The notes: generated by a model from the letters alone, not told the origin. DNA of 64,000 nt from Streptococcus uberis (GCF_000785785.1 NZ_JRQN01000002.1:92517-156516); one strand, 5' to 3'; positions 1 through 9,783 are shown, numbered from the stretch's first letter. A program made the numbers and translations.

Positions 1-281
1 TTGAGGAAAATTCAGCTGTTTGGGATGTTCAGGCTTTCTACATTGCTCAGGCCGCACTGCAGGCAACCATGCTCTACCGTCCGCAAATCATCGTTTTTGG
101 TGGTGGTGTAATGGCCCAGTCCCATATGGTGACTCGGGTTCATCAGGCTTTTGAGGAATTAATGCAGGGCTACCTACCAGTCCCAGACTTGAAAGGTTAC
201 ATTGTCACACCAGCAATTGCGGAAAATGGCTCCGCTACTCTAGGAAATTTTGCTTTAGCTAAATTAGTAGCTGGTCAATAA
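1..281 (+). CDS. scrK: Fructokinase, ROK family (C-terminal end, cut by window edge)
   Basis: This is the last 92 or so codons of a sugar kinase whose start lies upstream of the window; the reading frame begins at base 3. The product would phosphorylate fructose to fructose-6-phosphate in the cytoplasm. The visible part has the ROK C-terminal core (IIVFGGGVMAQ glycine-rich strand, then AIAENGSATLGNFALA), which matches streptococcal ScrK. In streptococci scrK commonly lies just upstream of manA; here an RpiR-PTS-glucosidase module separates them. Family assignment is firm. The choice of fructokinase over glucokinase rests on context and remembered similarity. Confidence 0.8.
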   Translation, partial: EENSAVWDVQAFYIAQAALQATMLYRPQIIVFGGGVMAQSHMVTRVHQAFEELMQGYLPVPDLKGYIVTPAIAENGSATLGNFALAKLVAGQ

Positions 282-285
282 TCAG

Positions 286-320
286 AAAAACCACTTAAAC
301 AGTATTTTAAGTGGTTTTTT
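286..320 (+). terminator. Intrinsic terminator after scrK
   Basis: An A-rich/T-rich stem (ACCACTTAAA paired with TTTAAGTGGT) closes a short loop and ends in a run of six T. It directly follows the scrK stop codon and isolates scrK from the regulator downstream. Confidence 0.85.
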
Positions 321-342
321 CCTTTCTTTTACTTCCAAGAGA

Positions 343-361
343 TGATACTATTTTAGTATCA
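343..361 (+). promoter_or_regulatory. Perfect dyad upstream of rpiR-type gene (possible operator)
   Basis: TGATACTA and TAGTATCA form a perfect 8-bp inverted repeat around TTT, 19 bp before the chosen start codon of the RpiR-family gene. The position suggests a protein-binding site for autoregulation, or a small leader hairpin. It differs from the TTGAAAT-type dyads before the PTS gene, so the binding protein is unknown. Confidence 0.4.
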
Positions 362-379
362 AATGACTACGGAGAAGAC

Positions 380-1156
380 ATGGACTTTAAAGAACGTATA
401 TCTGTTCAATTTACAAATCTGACGAAAACAGATAAGAAAATATCTAATTATTTAATACAAAATCCTGAGTTTTTAACGGAAAATAGTGTACAAGGCGCAG
501 CTAAGCTAATGAATACCTCACCAGCTGCTTTGGTTCGTCTTGCTCAAAAAATTGGCTATAAAGGCTTAGCCGATTTCAAAATGGACTTGGAAAATTATGC
601 CAAGGATAAACCAGGTAAGGAGCAAGCAGAAGGCGCGACGGTTCGTGATCAAGTTTTATCTAACTATCGTGATACACTTGACATCATACAAGGACATCTA
701 AGAGAAGAGGATTTACTGCAAGTGGTACGAATTATTCTTGAAGCCAGTCGGGTCAGAATTCTCGGAATAGGGAGTTCAGGATTGCGGGCTGAGGAGATGG
801 TTTATCTTTTGCTTTACCAGGATGTCTATACAGAAAGTATCACCAGTAAGACCAAGATGCTTTATCTGGCTCGCAATTTAAGGCCAGATGATGTTTTGAT
901 ATTCTATACGGTTTCTGGAAATAAAGATTTTCAAGAATTATTTATTGCAGCTAAAAAAGTTGGTGCGAAAATTATTATCTTAACTATGGTTGATAATCCC
1001 TATGTTCGTGACTATGCTGACCATTTATTTGTTTTGCCTTCAAATTTACAACAATTAACCAATACCAGTGGTGAATTCTATCAGATGGATAACCGGCTGC
1101 AGTTTTCAATTTTCTCTGAAATATTAGCAGCTTATGTCAATCAAGAGTTAAAATAA
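380..1156 (+). CDS. MurR/RpiR-family transcriptional regulator
   Basis: This is a DNA-binding sugar-phosphate-responsive regulator of 258 residues. An N-terminal HTH_6 domain (about residues 1-75, with LAQKIGYKGLADFKMDL typical of the family) is followed by a SIS domain (about 105-235, with ILGIGSSGLRAEEMVYLL and FYTVSGNKDFQELF) that should bind a phosphosugar. The start ATG is preceded by GGAG seven bases upstream; the longer open frame runs back into the scrK terminator and was not used. It sits directly upstream of a PTS permease and a 6-phospho-beta-glucosidase, so beta-glucoside-6-phosphate control is inferred. Likely operators are the two dyads before the PTS gene. Confidence 0.88.
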   Translation: MDFKERISVQFTNLTKTDKKISNYLIQNPEFLTENSVQGAAKLMNTSPAALVRLAQKIGYKGLADFKMDLENYAKDKPGKEQAEGATVRDQVLSNYRDTLDIIQGHLREEDLLQVVRIILEASRVRILGIGSSGLRAEEMVYLLLYQDVYTESITSKTKMLYLARNLRPDDVLIFYTVSGNKDFQELFIAAKKVGAKIIILTMVDNPYVRDYADHLFVLPSNLQQLTNTSGEFYQMDNRLQFSIFSEILAAYVNQELK

Positions 1157-1205
1157 ATTTCAAAGTTAAAATTATAGTTGAAATAAATTTCAAACGTGGT
1201 ATAAT
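1148..1205 (+). promoter_or_regulatory. PTS operon promoter with two RpiR-like operator dyads
   Basis: TTGAAA and TATAAT are spaced 16 bp apart and the -10 is extended (TGG). A perfect 7-2-7 palindrome TTGAAATAAATTTCAA covers the -35 and spacer. A second copy with one mismatch (TTAAAATAAATTTCAA) lies exactly 30 bp upstream, about three helical turns. This is a good layout for repression by the adjacent RpiR-family protein; the pairing of protein and site is inferred. Confidence 0.7.
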
Positions 1206-1250
1206 AACCTTACATAAAAAATACTATTCACTAGTTAAAAGGAGATTACC

Positions 1251-2546
1251 ATGAATAAATTTATGGATATGCTTAGTGAAAAGGTCTTGCCTGTAGCAAC
1301 TCTTTTAGGAAATAATAAATATTTATTAGTCCTTCGCGATGCTTTCATGCTTTCTTTTCCTTTGACAATGTTTGGTTCTTTGATTGTAGTTTTCAATAAT
1401 CTACCATTTTGGCCTGATAGTTTAAAAGCCCAATTTTCAACGCTTTTTGGAAATGGTCAAAGTGCAACCATGTCGATAATGACAGTTTTCGTGTCATTAG
1501 GAATTGGTTATTACATGGGTAAAGCAGAAGAAATGGAAGAAGGCATTTATGCCGCGGTCGTTTCTCTAGCTTCATTCCTAGTCTTAACACCATTCTTTTT
1601 TGATGTTTTAGGTGAAGATGGCAAAGTTGCAGCAACTGCAAATGGTGCACTGAGCCTTGACCGTCTTGGTGCTAAAGGAATGTTTCTTGGTATTATTGCT
1701 TCATTCTTAGCAGCAAAATTATTTGTCTACTTAACAAAACGTGGCTTTACCATTAAAATGCCGGAAAGTGTTCCACCAGCAGTTTCAAAATCTTTCTCAG
1801 CTTTGATTCCTGCCATTGGGACCTTATTATCATTCTTAATTGTTAATGCTATTATGGTTGGTTTATTTAAAACTAATTTACATGATGTGATTTATAACCT
1901 AATTCAAAAACCATTAACTGGTTTAGGGACAAGTTTACCTGCCACAATTGTTGCCCTCTTCTTTGTTCAATTTTTATGGTTCTTTGGTTTACATGGACAA
2001 GTTATTGTCAATTCTGTATTTGAACCTTTCTGGCAAACAAATATGTTAGATAATGCTCAATTAACCCAACAAGGAGCAGATGCCTTAGCAAAACATGGTC
2101 ATATTGTAACTAAATCATTCATGGATACCTTTACAGTTGGTTTGGGTGGTTCTGGTTCAACTTTAATTGTTGTTTTAATCATGGCATTCTTTATGAAACA
2201 TAAACAATATAAAGAAGTTGGTCGCTTTGCTTTAGGACCTGGTATCTTCAACGTAAATGAACCTGTTATCTTTGGTTTACCAATTGTTATGAATGCTAGT
2301 ATCTTTATTCCATGGCTGTTAGCTCCAATTGTCTCAGTCATTATTGCTTACTTAGGATTTGCTAGTGGTTTGGTACCATTAACTACAGGTGCCCAAGTAC
2401 CATGGACTATGCCAATCTTTATTTCCGGATTCTTAGCAACTAACTCAATTATGGGCTCATTATTGCAATTGGTTCAAGTTGTTGTGATCGGACTTATTTG
2501 GTTCCCATTCCTCAAAATGATTGACCGTGATGACCAATCATTATAA
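1251..2546 (+). CDS. PTS transporter subunit EIIC, lactose/cellobiose family
   Basis: This is an integral-membrane sugar permease (431 residues) of the phosphoenolpyruvate-dependent phosphotransferase system, moving a beta-glucoside-type sugar while it is phosphorylated. It has around ten hydrophobic segments, an FFGLHGQVIVNSV motif and an NEPVIFGLPIVMN motif typical of the cellobiose/lichenan IIC family. SD AAGGAG precedes the ATG. No IIA or IIB gene is adjacent, so it must borrow partners encoded elsewhere. The downstream GH1 6-phospho-glucosidase supports a beta-glucoside such as cellobiose or salicin. The exact substrate cannot be told from sequence. Confidence 0.92.
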   Translation: MNKFMDMLSEKVLPVATLLGNNKYLLVLRDAFMLSFPLTMFGSLIVVFNNLPFWPDSLKAQFSTLFGNGQSATMSIMTVFVSLGIGYYMGKAEEMEEGIYAAVVSLASFLVLTPFFFDVLGEDGKVAATANGALSLDRLGAKGMFLGIIASFLAAKLFVYLTKRGFTIKMPESVPPAVSKSFSALIPAIGTLLSFLIVNAIMVGLFKTNLHDVIYNLIQKPLTGLGTSLPATIVALFFVQFLWFFGLHGQVIVNSVFEPFWQTNMLDNAQLTQQGADALAKHGHIVTKSFMDTFTVGLGGSGSTLIVVLIMAFFMKHKQYKEVGRFALGPGIFNVNEPVIFGLPIVMNASIFIPWLLAPIVSVIIAYLGFASGLVPLTTGAQVPWTMPIFISGFLATNSIMGSLLQLVQVVVIGLIWFPFLKMIDRDDQSL

Positions 2547-2557
2547 TATAAATCAGG

Positions 2558-2589
2558 AGGAAGTTGACATGACATCGACTTCCTTTTTT
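2558..2589 (+). terminator. Hairpin with T-run between PTS permease and glucosidase
   Basis: AGGAAGTTGA pairs with TCGACTTCCT (one G-T wobble) and is followed by six T, immediately before the SD of the glucosidase. It looks like an intra-operon partial terminator that would lower glucosidase expression relative to the permease. Confidence 0.6.
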
Positions 2590-2600
2590 AAGGAGAAATT

Positions 2601-4016
2601 ATGAAAACATTACAATTCCCAGAAACTTTTTGGTGGGGAGCAGCGACAAGTGGTCCTCAGTCAGAAGGTAATTTCAAGAAAAAACATCAAAATGTGATGG
2701 ACTACTGGTATGCGACTAGTCCCCAAGATTTTTACAATCAGGTTGGTCCTGATACAGCTTCTGATTTCTACCATGACTATAAATCGGATATCAAATTAAT
2801 GAAAGATTGTGGTCTTAATACGGTTCGTACCTCTATTCAATGGTCTCGCTTGATTGATGATCTGGAAACAAACACCGTTAACCAAGAAGCAGTTGATTTC
2901 TATAATGCTGTTATTGATGAGTTCATAGCCCAAGGCATAACACCATTCATGAACTTGCACCATTTTGACTTACCTGTTGAATTATTGCACACCTACGGAG
3001 GCTGGGAAAACAAGCACGTTGTTGATTTATTTGCAGACTTTGCAGAAAAATGTTTCCAGCTTTTTGGTGATCGTGTTAAATACTGGTTTACGCATAATGA
3101 ACCTTTAGTTGTTGTAGAAGGTGGGTACTATGAGCAGTTCCATTACCCTAAAAAAGTCGATGGCAAAGCTGCTGTCCAAGTTGCCTACAATCTCCAGCTT
3201 GCAAGCAGCAAAGCAATTGCCAAGTATCGTCAATTGCAATTAGATGGACAAATTGGAATCATTCTTAACTTGACACCGGCTTATCCAGCTAGCCAAGACA
3301 CAGAAGACTTAAAAGCTGCACACATTGCTGATTTATGGTATAACCGCCTCTTCATGGATGCCAGTAGCAAGGGGCAATTTCCCCAAGAGTTAGTGGAAAT
3401 CCTATCGCAAGAAGGAGTTCTTTGGCAAGCAAATGATGAGGAGTTGACTCTTATCAAAGAAAATACCATTGATTTGCTCGGTGTGAATTTTTATCATCCA
3501 AATCGTGTTCAAAGACCTAAATATTCGTCAAATAGTTTAGCAGTCGATTTTTTACCAACAAAATTTTGGCAGGCTTATGACATGCCAATGGCTAGGATGA
3601 ATGTTGATAAGGGGTGGGAAATTTATCCACAGGCAGTTTACGATATTGCAAAGGACATTCAGAAAAACTATGCTAATTTAGACTGGTTTATCAGTGAAAA
3701 TGGTATGGGTGTCTCTCGTGAAGAACGTTACCTTAACGAGGAAGGAATGATTGAAGATGATTATCGGATCCAATTTATCCAAGAGCACCTTTACTGGCTC
3801 CACAAAGGCATGGAAGAAGGCAGTAACTGTCTGGGTTATCATCTGTGGACCCCGATTGATTGTTGGAGTTGGGCCAATGCTTACAAAAATCGTTATGGAC
3901 TTGTGACAAATAACATACATACCCAGGTTAAATCTTTGAAAAAATCAGGTTACTGGATGAGTGAGCTAGCAGATAACAATAGTTTTACAGTTGATGAAAC
4001 GATTTTGGAACACTAA
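2601..4016 (+). CDS. 6-phospho-beta-glucosidase, glycoside hydrolase family 1
   Basis: This cytoplasmic enzyme (471 residues) should hydrolyse the beta-glucoside-6-phosphate delivered by the PTS permease to glucose-6-phosphate plus aglycone or sugar. GH1 landmarks are present: the acid/base motif THNEP (Glu167; His replaces the usual Phe), the nucleophile motif ISENGMG (Glu366), and the C-terminal CWSWANAYKNRYG, whose Ser, Lys and Tyr match the phosphate-binding residues of the 6-phospho enzymes. SD AAGGAG lies 7 bp before the ATG. It is the last gene of the module. Specificity between 6-phospho-gluco and -galacto substrates is inferred. Confidence 0.9.
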   Translation: MKTLQFPETFWWGAATSGPQSEGNFKKKHQNVMDYWYATSPQDFYNQVGPDTASDFYHDYKSDIKLMKDCGLNTVRTSIQWSRLIDDLETNTVNQEAVDFYNAVIDEFIAQGITPFMNLHHFDLPVELLHTYGGWENKHVVDLFADFAEKCFQLFGDRVKYWFTHNEPLVVVEGGYYEQFHYPKKVDGKAAVQVAYNLQLASSKAIAKYRQLQLDGQIGIILNLTPAYPASQDTEDLKAAHIADLWYNRLFMDASSKGQFPQELVEILSQEGVLWQANDEELTLIKENTIDLLGVNFYHPNRVQRPKYSSNSLAVDFLPTKFWQAYDMPMARMNVDKGWEIYPQAVYDIAKDIQKNYANLDWFISENGMGVSREERYLNEEGMIEDDYRIQFIQEHLYWLHKGMEEGSNCLGYHLWTPIDCWSWANAYKNRYGLVTNNIHTQVKSLKKSGYWMSELADNNSFTVDETILEH

Positions 4017-4052
4017 TGTGCTCATATATTTAGCTGATTTTAGGAGTTAAGC

Positions 4053-4127
4053 ATGTTCTGGAATAATTATCGTCCTGAAATAATTGTTATTATGATATTT
4101 TTTGAAAAAATAACCTTAAAAAGCTAA
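4053..4127 (+). CDS. Possible 24-residue small protein
   Basis: A short frame beginning ATG with a good SD (AGGAG, six bases before) encodes 24 residues with a hydrophobic centre (EIIVIMIFF) and a basic end. It lies 36 bp after the glucosidase gene and could be translated from the same mRNA. It is too short for family evidence; the SD and hydrophobic stretch are the only support. Confidence 0.2.
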   Translation: MFWNNYRPEIIVIMIFFEKITLKS

Positions 4128-4221
4128 TTTCCACTTAACAAAAGCTCGTTTTTAGGATATCATTAATTTGTATAAGAAATTTCTGGAGAGAGTATATTCT
4201 TATACATACCAAACAAGACGA

Positions 4222-4249
4222 GGGGTAACGCCGCGTTACTCCTTTTAGA
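4222..4249 (+). terminator. Hairpin in the glucosidase-manA gap, probable operon terminator
   Basis: GGGGTAACG and CGTTACTCC pair (one wobble) around CCG, followed by TTTTAGATTTTT. It is the only clear terminator-like structure in the roughly 400 bp between the glucosidase and manA. The rest of this gap is AT-rich and holds only the small frame at 4053-4127 and the manA promoter. Confidence 0.5.
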
Positions 4250-4345
4250 TTTTTAAATACCAATAGATTTTTGGATTAAAAAATCACTTACTGGTCTAGC
4301 TTTTAAAAACGATTAATGATTGAATAAAATGCTACTAAAAGATAG

Positions 4346-4375
4346 TTAGCTTGACTACCTAAAAAATGCTATAAT
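4346..4375 (+). promoter_or_regulatory. manA promoter (extended -10)
   Basis: TGC-TATAAT forms an extended -10 37 bp before the manA start. A weak -35 (TTAGCT) lies 18 bp upstream; a better TTGACT is present but only 13 bp away, too close to be used with this -10. Confidence 0.55.
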
Positions 4376-4411
4376 AAATTTAAAAGTGATAACAGTGAAT
4401 AGAGGTATATT

Positions 4412-5362
4412 ATGTCAGAACCATTTTTTCTTAACGCTAGCATGCATGATAAAATTTGGGGTGGAACTAAATTAAGAGACATTTTTAATTATGATATTCC
4501 AACAGAAACAACAGGTGAATATTGGGCAATTTCGGCTCATCCAAATGGAGTTTCAACGATTGCAAATGGCAAATTTAAAGGGCAAGGATTAGATCGGGTT
4601 TATTCTGAAAATCCTGATTTATTTGGTAACCCTACTGAAAAAGTTTTTCCGCTTTTAACAAAAATCCTGGATGCCAATGACTGGCTTAGTGTTCAGGTTC
4701 ATCCAGATGATGCTTATGGATTAGAGCATGAAGGTGAACTTGGCAAAACAGAATGCTGGTATATCATTTCTGCGGATCCCGGTTCAGAAATTATTTATGG
4801 TCATAATGCTAAATCAAAAGAAGAGTTAGCTCAGTTGATTGAGGCAGGTGATTGGGAGAATTTGTTGACACGTATCCCTGTTCAAGCTGGAGACTTTTTC
4901 TATGTGCCAAGTGGAACAATGCATGCTATTGGGAATGGTATCTTGATACTTGAAACACAACAATCAAGTGATACAACCTACCGTGTTTATGACTTTGACC
5001 GTAAGGATGCAGAAGGGAAATTAAGAGATTTACATATTAAGGAATCAATTGATGTCTTAACAATTGGTCAACCAGAAAACAGTGTTCCAGCCACAATGGT
5101 AATGGATAATATTGTTACAACAACTTTGGTGTCAAATCCATTTTTTACTGTTTATAAATGGTCTATCAATCAGATTGTTAGCATGAAGCAAACTGCGCCT
5201 TATTTGTTGGTTTCTGTTTTATCTGGTCAAGGGCAATTGGCTGTGGGAGATAAGGCTTATGCACTTGAAAAAGGAATGCATTTTATCTTGCCAAACGATG
5301 TTAAAACGTGGTCCTTAGAAGGACAAATTGAGATGATTGTTAGTCATCCGAATCAGAAATAA
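4412..5362 (+). CDS. manA: Mannose-6-phosphate isomerase, class I
   Basis: This zinc enzyme (316 residues) interconverts mannose-6-phosphate and fructose-6-phosphate in the cytoplasm. It carries the cupin metal-site motifs QVHPDD, KTECWYI and GTMHAIG, the expected His, Glu and His ligands of type I phosphomannose isomerases. Length matches the short Gram-positive form. SD is weak (GAGGTATATT before ATG). It lies between the sugar module and secA, the usual streptococcal position downstream of scrK. Confident. Confidence 0.95.
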   Translation: MSEPFFLNASMHDKIWGGTKLRDIFNYDIPTETTGEYWAISAHPNGVSTIANGKFKGQGLDRVYSENPDLFGNPTEKVFPLLTKILDANDWLSVQVHPDDAYGLEHEGELGKTECWYIISADPGSEIIYGHNAKSKEELAQLIEAGDWENLLTRIPVQAGDFFYVPSGTMHAIGNGILILETQQSSDTTYRVYDFDRKDAEGKLRDLHIKESIDVLTIGQPENSVPATMVMDNIVTTTLVSNPFFTVYKWSINQIVSMKQTAPYLLVSVLSGQGQLAVGDKAYALEKGMHFILPNDVKTWSLEGQIEMIVSHPNQK

Positions 5363-5445
5363 GTATTAAATTTTTTAGAAATAGAAAAAAGATGAGAAAA
5401 GAGCTAGGAATAAGCTTCTTTTCTCTTTTCATTTGGGGGGATTTC

Positions 5446-5474
5446 TTGAACTGAGTGCTCAATTGTGTTAGAAT
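5446..5474 (+). promoter_or_regulatory. secA promoter
   Basis: TTGAAC and an extended -10 (TGT-TAGAAT) are spaced exactly 17 bp, 32 bp upstream of the secA start. Confidence 0.75.
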
Positions 5475-5505
5475 GAACTGATAAGAAGACTCGAAAGGAA
5501 CTAGA

Positions 5506-8034
5506 ATGGCCAATATTCTACGCAAAGTCATTGAAAATGACAAAGGCGAAATAAGAAAACTAGAAAAATTAGCAAAAAAAGTAGAAGCTTATGCTGATCA
5601 AATGGAAGCTCTATCTGACTCAGAATTACAAGCTAAGACACCTGAATTCAAACAACGCTACCAAAATGGAGAAAGTTTAGAAGATTTATTACCAGAAGCA
5701 TTTGCAGTTGTCCGTGAAGCTTCTAAGCGTGTTTTAGGTCTTTTCCCATATCGTGTTCAAATTATGGGGGGGATTGTTCTTCACAATGGTGACGTTCCTG
5801 AAATGCGTACTGGTGAGGGGAAAACTTTAACAGCGACCATGCCTGTTTACCTCAATGCTCTTGCAGGTGAAGGTGTTCATGTCATCACTGTTAATGAATA
5901 CCTTTCAACACGTGATGCAACTGAAATGGGTGAAGTCTATAGTTGGTTAGGTTTATCTGTTGGGATTAACTTAGCAGCCAAATCACCAGCTGAAAAACGG
6001 GAAGCTTACCTTTGTGATATTACTTACTCAACCAACTCAGAAGTAGGTTTTGACTATCTCCGTGATAATATGGTTGTCCGTCAAGAAGATATGGTTCAAA
6101 GACCACTTAGCTATGCTTTGGTCGATGAAGTTGATTCAGTTTTAATTGATGAAGCTAGAACGCCATTAATTGTTTCAGGTGCTGTTAGCTCAGAAACCAA
6201 CCAATTATATATGCGTGCCGATATGTTTGTTAAAACATTATCTAAAGATGACTATATTATTGACGTTCCAACGAAAACAATTGGTTTAAGTGATTCAGGT
6301 ATTGATAAGGCTGAGAGTTATTTCAATCTCAATAATTTATATGACATTGAAAATGTTGCCCTTACTCACTTCGTCGATAATGCCTTACGTGCAAACTACA
6401 TCATGCTTTTAGATATTGATTATGTGGTCAGTGAAGATGGTGAAATTCTAATTGTCGATCAATTTACGGGACGCACTATGGAAGGGCGTCGTTTCTCAGA
6501 CGGCCTTCACCAAGCAATTGAAGCCAAAGAGGGCGTACGTATTCAAGAAGAATCTAAAACGAGTGCATCAATTACCTACCAAAATATGTTCCGGATGTAC
6601 AAAAAATTGGCGGGGATGACTGGTACAGCTAAAACGGAAGAAGAAGAATTCCGCGAAGTTTATAACATGCGGATTATTCCAATTCCGACAAACCGTCCAG
6701 TAGCTCGTCTTGACCATACAGACCTTTTATACCCAACCTTGGAATCTAAGTTTAGAGCTGTTATTGCTGATGTTAAAGAGCGCCATACTAAAGGCCAACC
6801 AGTCCTTGTTGGTACGGTTGCCGTTGAAACCAGTGATTACATTTCTAAAAAATTAGTTGAAGCTGGCGTTCCTCACGAAGTTCTTAATGCCAAAAACCAC
6901 TTTAAAGAAGCCCAAATTATCATGAATGCGGGGCAACGTGGCGCTGTTACCATTGCGACCAACATGGCTGGACGTGGAACAGATATTAAACTTGGTGAAG
7001 GTGTTCGTGAACTCGGTGGTCTATGTGTTGTCGGGACAGAGCGTCACGAAAGTCGCCGCATTGATAATCAGCTGCGCGGACGTTCAGGGCGTCAAGGTGA
7101 TCCAGGTGAGTCTCAGTTCTACTTATCACTTGAAGATGATTTAATGAGACGTTTTGGTTCTGATAGAATTAAATCAGTACTTGACCGCATGCGCTTGGAT
7201 GAAGAAGATACTGTAATCAAATCAGGCATGTTAGCTCGTCAAGTTGAATCAGCACAAAAACGTGTTGAAGGTAACAACTATGATACACGTAAACAAGTCC
7301 TTCAATATGACGATGTTATGCGTGAACAACGTGAAATCATTTATGCTAACCGTCGTGATGTTATTACAGCAAATCGTGATCTTGGTCCAGAAATCAAAGC
7401 AATGATTAAACGTACAATTAAACGTACCTTAGAAGCTCATTCACGTAGCAATCGAAAGGATGCCTTGGACGCCATTGTTGCTTTTGCACGAACAAATATT
7501 GTTCCTGAAGAAAGTATTTCCGTCAAAGATATCCGTGACATGAAAGATGAGCAAATCAAAGACTATCTTTATGAGAAAGCCTTAGCTATCTATGAAAGTC
7601 AAATTGCTAAATTACATGATCAAGATGCTATCTTAGAGTTCCAAAAAGTCTTGTTATTAATGATAGTTGATAACAAATGGACAGAACATATTGATGCTCT
7701 GGATCAATTACGTAATGCAGTTGGTTTACGTGGTTATGCACAAAATAACCCTGTTGTTGAATATCAAGCTGAAGGCTTCATGATGTTCCAAGCGATGATT
7801 GGTGCAATTGAGTTTGATGTAACGCGTACTATGATGAAAGCTCAAATTCATGAACAAGAACGTGAACGCTCAACTCACCATGCAACAACGACAGCAGCAC
7901 ATAATATTGCTGCGCAAGGAAGTGGCCAAGAATCTGATGGTGCACTTGATTTTTCAGGTGTTAAACGTAATGAGCTTTGCCCATGTGGTTCAGGTAAGAA
8001 ATTTAAAAATTGTCATGGAAGAAAAACCTACTAA
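5506..8034 (+). CDS. secA: Preprotein translocase ATPase SecA
   Basis: SecA (842 residues) drives export of unfolded preproteins through SecYEG. The order is NBD1 with Walker A ([14 protein letters not shown]) and the DEAD-like [14 protein letters not shown], the preprotein cross-linking domain, NBD2 ([29 protein letters not shown]), helical scaffold/wing, and the C-terminal zinc-binding tail [17 protein letters not shown] that binds SecB or ribosomes. This is the general housekeeping SecA, not SecA2, judged by the intact C-terminal zinc motif. SD AAAGGAA. Its own promoter lies just upstream. Confidence 0.98.
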   Translation: MANILRKVIENDKGEIRKLEKLAKKVEAYADQMEALSDSELQAKTPEFKQRYQNGESLEDLLPEAFAVVREASKRVLGLFPYRVQIMGGIVLHNGDVPEMRTGEGKTLTATMPVYLNALAGEGVHVITVNEYLSTRDATEMGEVYSWLGLSVGINLAAKSPAEKREAYLCDITYSTNSEVGFDYLRDNMVVRQEDMVQRPLSYALVDEVDSVLIDEARTPLIVSGAVSSETNQLYMRADMFVKTLSKDDYIIDVPTKTIGLSDSGIDKAESYFNLNNLYDIENVALTHFVDNALRANYIMLLDIDYVVSEDGEILIVDQFTGRTMEGRRFSDGLHQAIEAKEGVRIQEESKTSASITYQNMFRMYKKLAGMTGTAKTEEEEFREVYNMRIIPIPTNRPVARLDHTDLLYPTLESKFRAVIADVKERHTKGQPVLVGTVAVETSDYISKKLVEAGVPHEVLNAKNHFKEAQIIMNAGQRGAVTIATNMAGRGTDIKLGEGVRELGGLCVVGTERHESRRIDNQLRGRSGRQGDPGESQFYLSLEDDLMRRFGSDRIKSVLDRMRLDEEDTVIKSGMLARQVESAQKRVEGNNYDTRKQVLQYDDVMREQREIIYANRRDVITANRDLGPEIKAMIKRTIKRTLEAHSRSNRKDALDAIVAFARTNIVPEESISVKDIRDMKDEQIKDYLYEKALAIYESQIAKLHDQDAILEFQKVLLLMIVDNKWTEHIDALDQLRNAVGLRGYAQNNPVVEYQAEGFMMFQAMIGAIEFDVTRTMMKAQIHEQERERSTHHATTTAAHNIAAQGSGQESDGALDFSGVKRNELCPCGSGKKFKNCHGRKTY

Positions 8035-8068
8035 GACAAGTCAGATTTTTTCTAACACATAAGACAAA

Positions 8069-8094
8069 GGAAGCTGAGAAAATTCTCAGCTTCC
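8069..8094 (+). terminator. Perfect hairpin after secA
   Basis: GGAAGCTGAGAA and TTCTCAGCTTCC form a perfect 12-bp stem with a 2-base gap. No strong T-run follows (GAGGTTT), so it may act as an mRNA 3' stabiliser or weak terminator between secA and acpS. Confidence 0.5.
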
Positions 8095-8134
8095 GAGGTT
8101 TATGATCACAAAATACATTGATTTAGGATAAGAA

Positions 8135-8491
8135 ATGATTATTGGACATGGTATTGATTTACAAGAGATTTCAGCTGTTGAAAAAGCTTATCAACGCAAT
8201 GAACGTTTTGCTCAAAAAGTTTTAACCAGTAAGGAATTGGCTGTTTTTAATAGTTTAACTGGGAAACGCCAGATTACCTATCTAGCAGGTCGATGGTCAG
8301 CTAAAGAAGCCTTTGCTAAGGCGATGGGAACTGGAATTGGTAAGTTAACTTTTCATCATATTGAAGTCTTGTCAGATGAAAAAGGGCGGCCCTACATTAG
8401 CCAGTCTCCTTTTACTGGCAACAGTTTTATCAGTATTTCTCACAGTGGGAACTATGTTCAAACAAGTGTGATTTTGGAGGAAAACAAATGA
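8135..8491 (+). CDS. acpS: Holo-[acyl-carrier-protein] synthase
   Basis: AcpS (118 residues) transfers the 4'-phosphopantetheine arm of CoA onto the serine of acyl carrier protein, activating the ACP encoded at 52846-53070. The N-terminal [10 protein letters not shown] carries the metal-binding Asp and [15 protein letters not shown] carries the catalytic Glu/Lys of the family. Its stop overlaps the alr start by four bases (ATGA), indicating translational coupling. Confident. Confidence 0.96.
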   Translation: MIIGHGIDLQEISAVEKAYQRNERFAQKVLTSKELAVFNSLTGKRQITYLAGRWSAKEAFAKAMGTGIGKLTFHHIEVLSDEKGRPYISQSPFTGNSFISISHSGNYVQTSVILEENK

Positions 8492-9594
8492 TTTCAAGTT
8501 TACATCGCCCAACAGTGGCAACCGTCAATTTAGATGCCATCAGAGATAATATAAAACAAGTACAAGCTCATATCCCAACAGGTAAAAAGACTTATGCAGT
8601 TGTAAAAGCTAACGCCTATGGTCATGGGGCAGTTCAAGTTGCTAAGGCTATTGATGCAGAAGTAGATGCTTACTGTGTCTCAAATCTTGATGAAGCCATT
8701 GAATTACGCCAAGCAGGCATCACCAAAGAAATTCTCATTTTAGGGATTATTTTAGCAGATCAAGTAGCTTTAGCTATTGAAAATCAGGTAACCCTTACCG
8801 TTTCTAGTCTGGAATGGTTGAATACCCTAAAAGCAAGTAGTATTGATGTAAGTAATCTCCATGTCCATATAAAAGTCGATTCTGGCATGGGTCGAATTGG
8901 TGTCCGTAGTCTTTCTGAGGCTAAGGCCTTGATTGCTGCGCTCTTAGCTCAAGATATCCATGTTGACGGGATTTTCACCCATTTTGCAACGGCAGATGAA
9001 GCTAATGCGGACAAGTTTAATCAACAACTAAGATTCTTTACAGACCTGGTAGAATCATTGGACTACAAGCCTGCGCTTGTTCATGCTAGTAATTCGGCAA
9101 CCAGTCTTTGGCATAGTGAAACCATTTTTAATGCTGTGCGTTTAGGTATTGTTATCTATGGATTAAACCCAAGCGGAACAGATTTGGATCTACCCTACCC
9201 ATTGACTGCAGCGCTATCTTTGGAAAGTAAGCTTGTTCATGTTAAAACAATTGCAGCTGGACAAACTGTTGGTTATGGGGCTACCTATCAAGCAACCGAA
9301 GAAGTAGTCGTTGGTACGATTCCAATTGGTTATGCAGATGGTTGGACGAGAGATATGCAAGGTTTCTCTCTTTTGGTTGATGGGAAAACTTGTGAGATTA
9401 TTGGACGGGTATCGATGGATCAGGTGACGATTAGGTTACCAAAGGTTTATCCGATTGGGACGACGGTAACCTTGATTGGTCAGAATGGAGATCATATCAT
9501 TTCAGCGACGGACGTTGCCACTAAACGAGGAACAATCAATTATGAAGTGCTTTGTGTCTTGAGTGACCGGGTTCCACGTTTTTACAGTAATTAG
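8488..9594 (+). CDS. alr: Alanine racemase
   Basis: This PLP enzyme (368 residues) makes D-alanine for peptidoglycan and teichoic acids. PLP binds the lysine of [11 protein letters not shown] near residue 39. The other catalytic base, a Tyr, lies in VGYGATYQ, and the C-terminal barrel contains [10 protein letters not shown]. Translationally coupled to acpS. In related streptococci recG follows directly; here a five-gene transport operon intervenes. Confidence 0.96.
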   Translation: MISSLHRPTVATVNLDAIRDNIKQVQAHIPTGKKTYAVVKANAYGHGAVQVAKAIDAEVDAYCVSNLDEAIELRQAGITKEILILGIILADQVALAIENQVTLTVSSLEWLNTLKASSIDVSNLHVHIKVDSGMGRIGVRSLSEAKALIAALLAQDIHVDGIFTHFATADEANADKFNQQLRFFTDLVESLDYKPALVHASNSATSLWHSETIFNAVRLGIVIYGLNPSGTDLDLPYPLTAALSLESKLVHVKTIAAGQTVGYGATYQATEEVVVGTIPIGYADGWTRDMQGFSLLVDGKTCEIIGRVSMDQVTIRLPKVYPIGTTVTLIGQNGDHIISATDVATKRGTINYEVLCVLSDRVPRFYSN

Positions 9595-9691
9595 AAATGA
9601 CAATATATAAAGATAATGGCTTACAATTAAGCATTTTCATACAAATAAAAGATTTTGTCACCTTCAGTGCTGAGATGACCATAAGAGAACT

Positions 9692-9720
9692 GGAGAGGAT
9701 ATGATCATCCTCTCCTTTTT
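9692..9720 (+). terminator. Intrinsic terminator after alr
   Basis: GGAGAGGAT and ATCCTCTCC form a 9-bp stem around ATGATC, followed by five T. It ends the secA-acpS-alr unit and separates it from the inserted transport operon. Confidence 0.9.
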
Positions 9721-9783
9721 GCAAGTCAAAAGTTACTTGTTGGTTTTTTATTGATGTCATAAAAGAATAAAAATAGAAAGAAT

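Noticed and set aside
4168..4249. Small RNA starting near 4205 and ending at the 4222-4249 hairpin
   Set aside because: The candidate -35/-10 spacing is 19 bp and the transcript would begin only about 20 bases before the hairpin; a terminator for the upstream operon is simpler.
4351..4375. TTGACT as the manA -35
   Set aside because: Only 13 bp separate it from the TATAAT, too short for a normal promoter.
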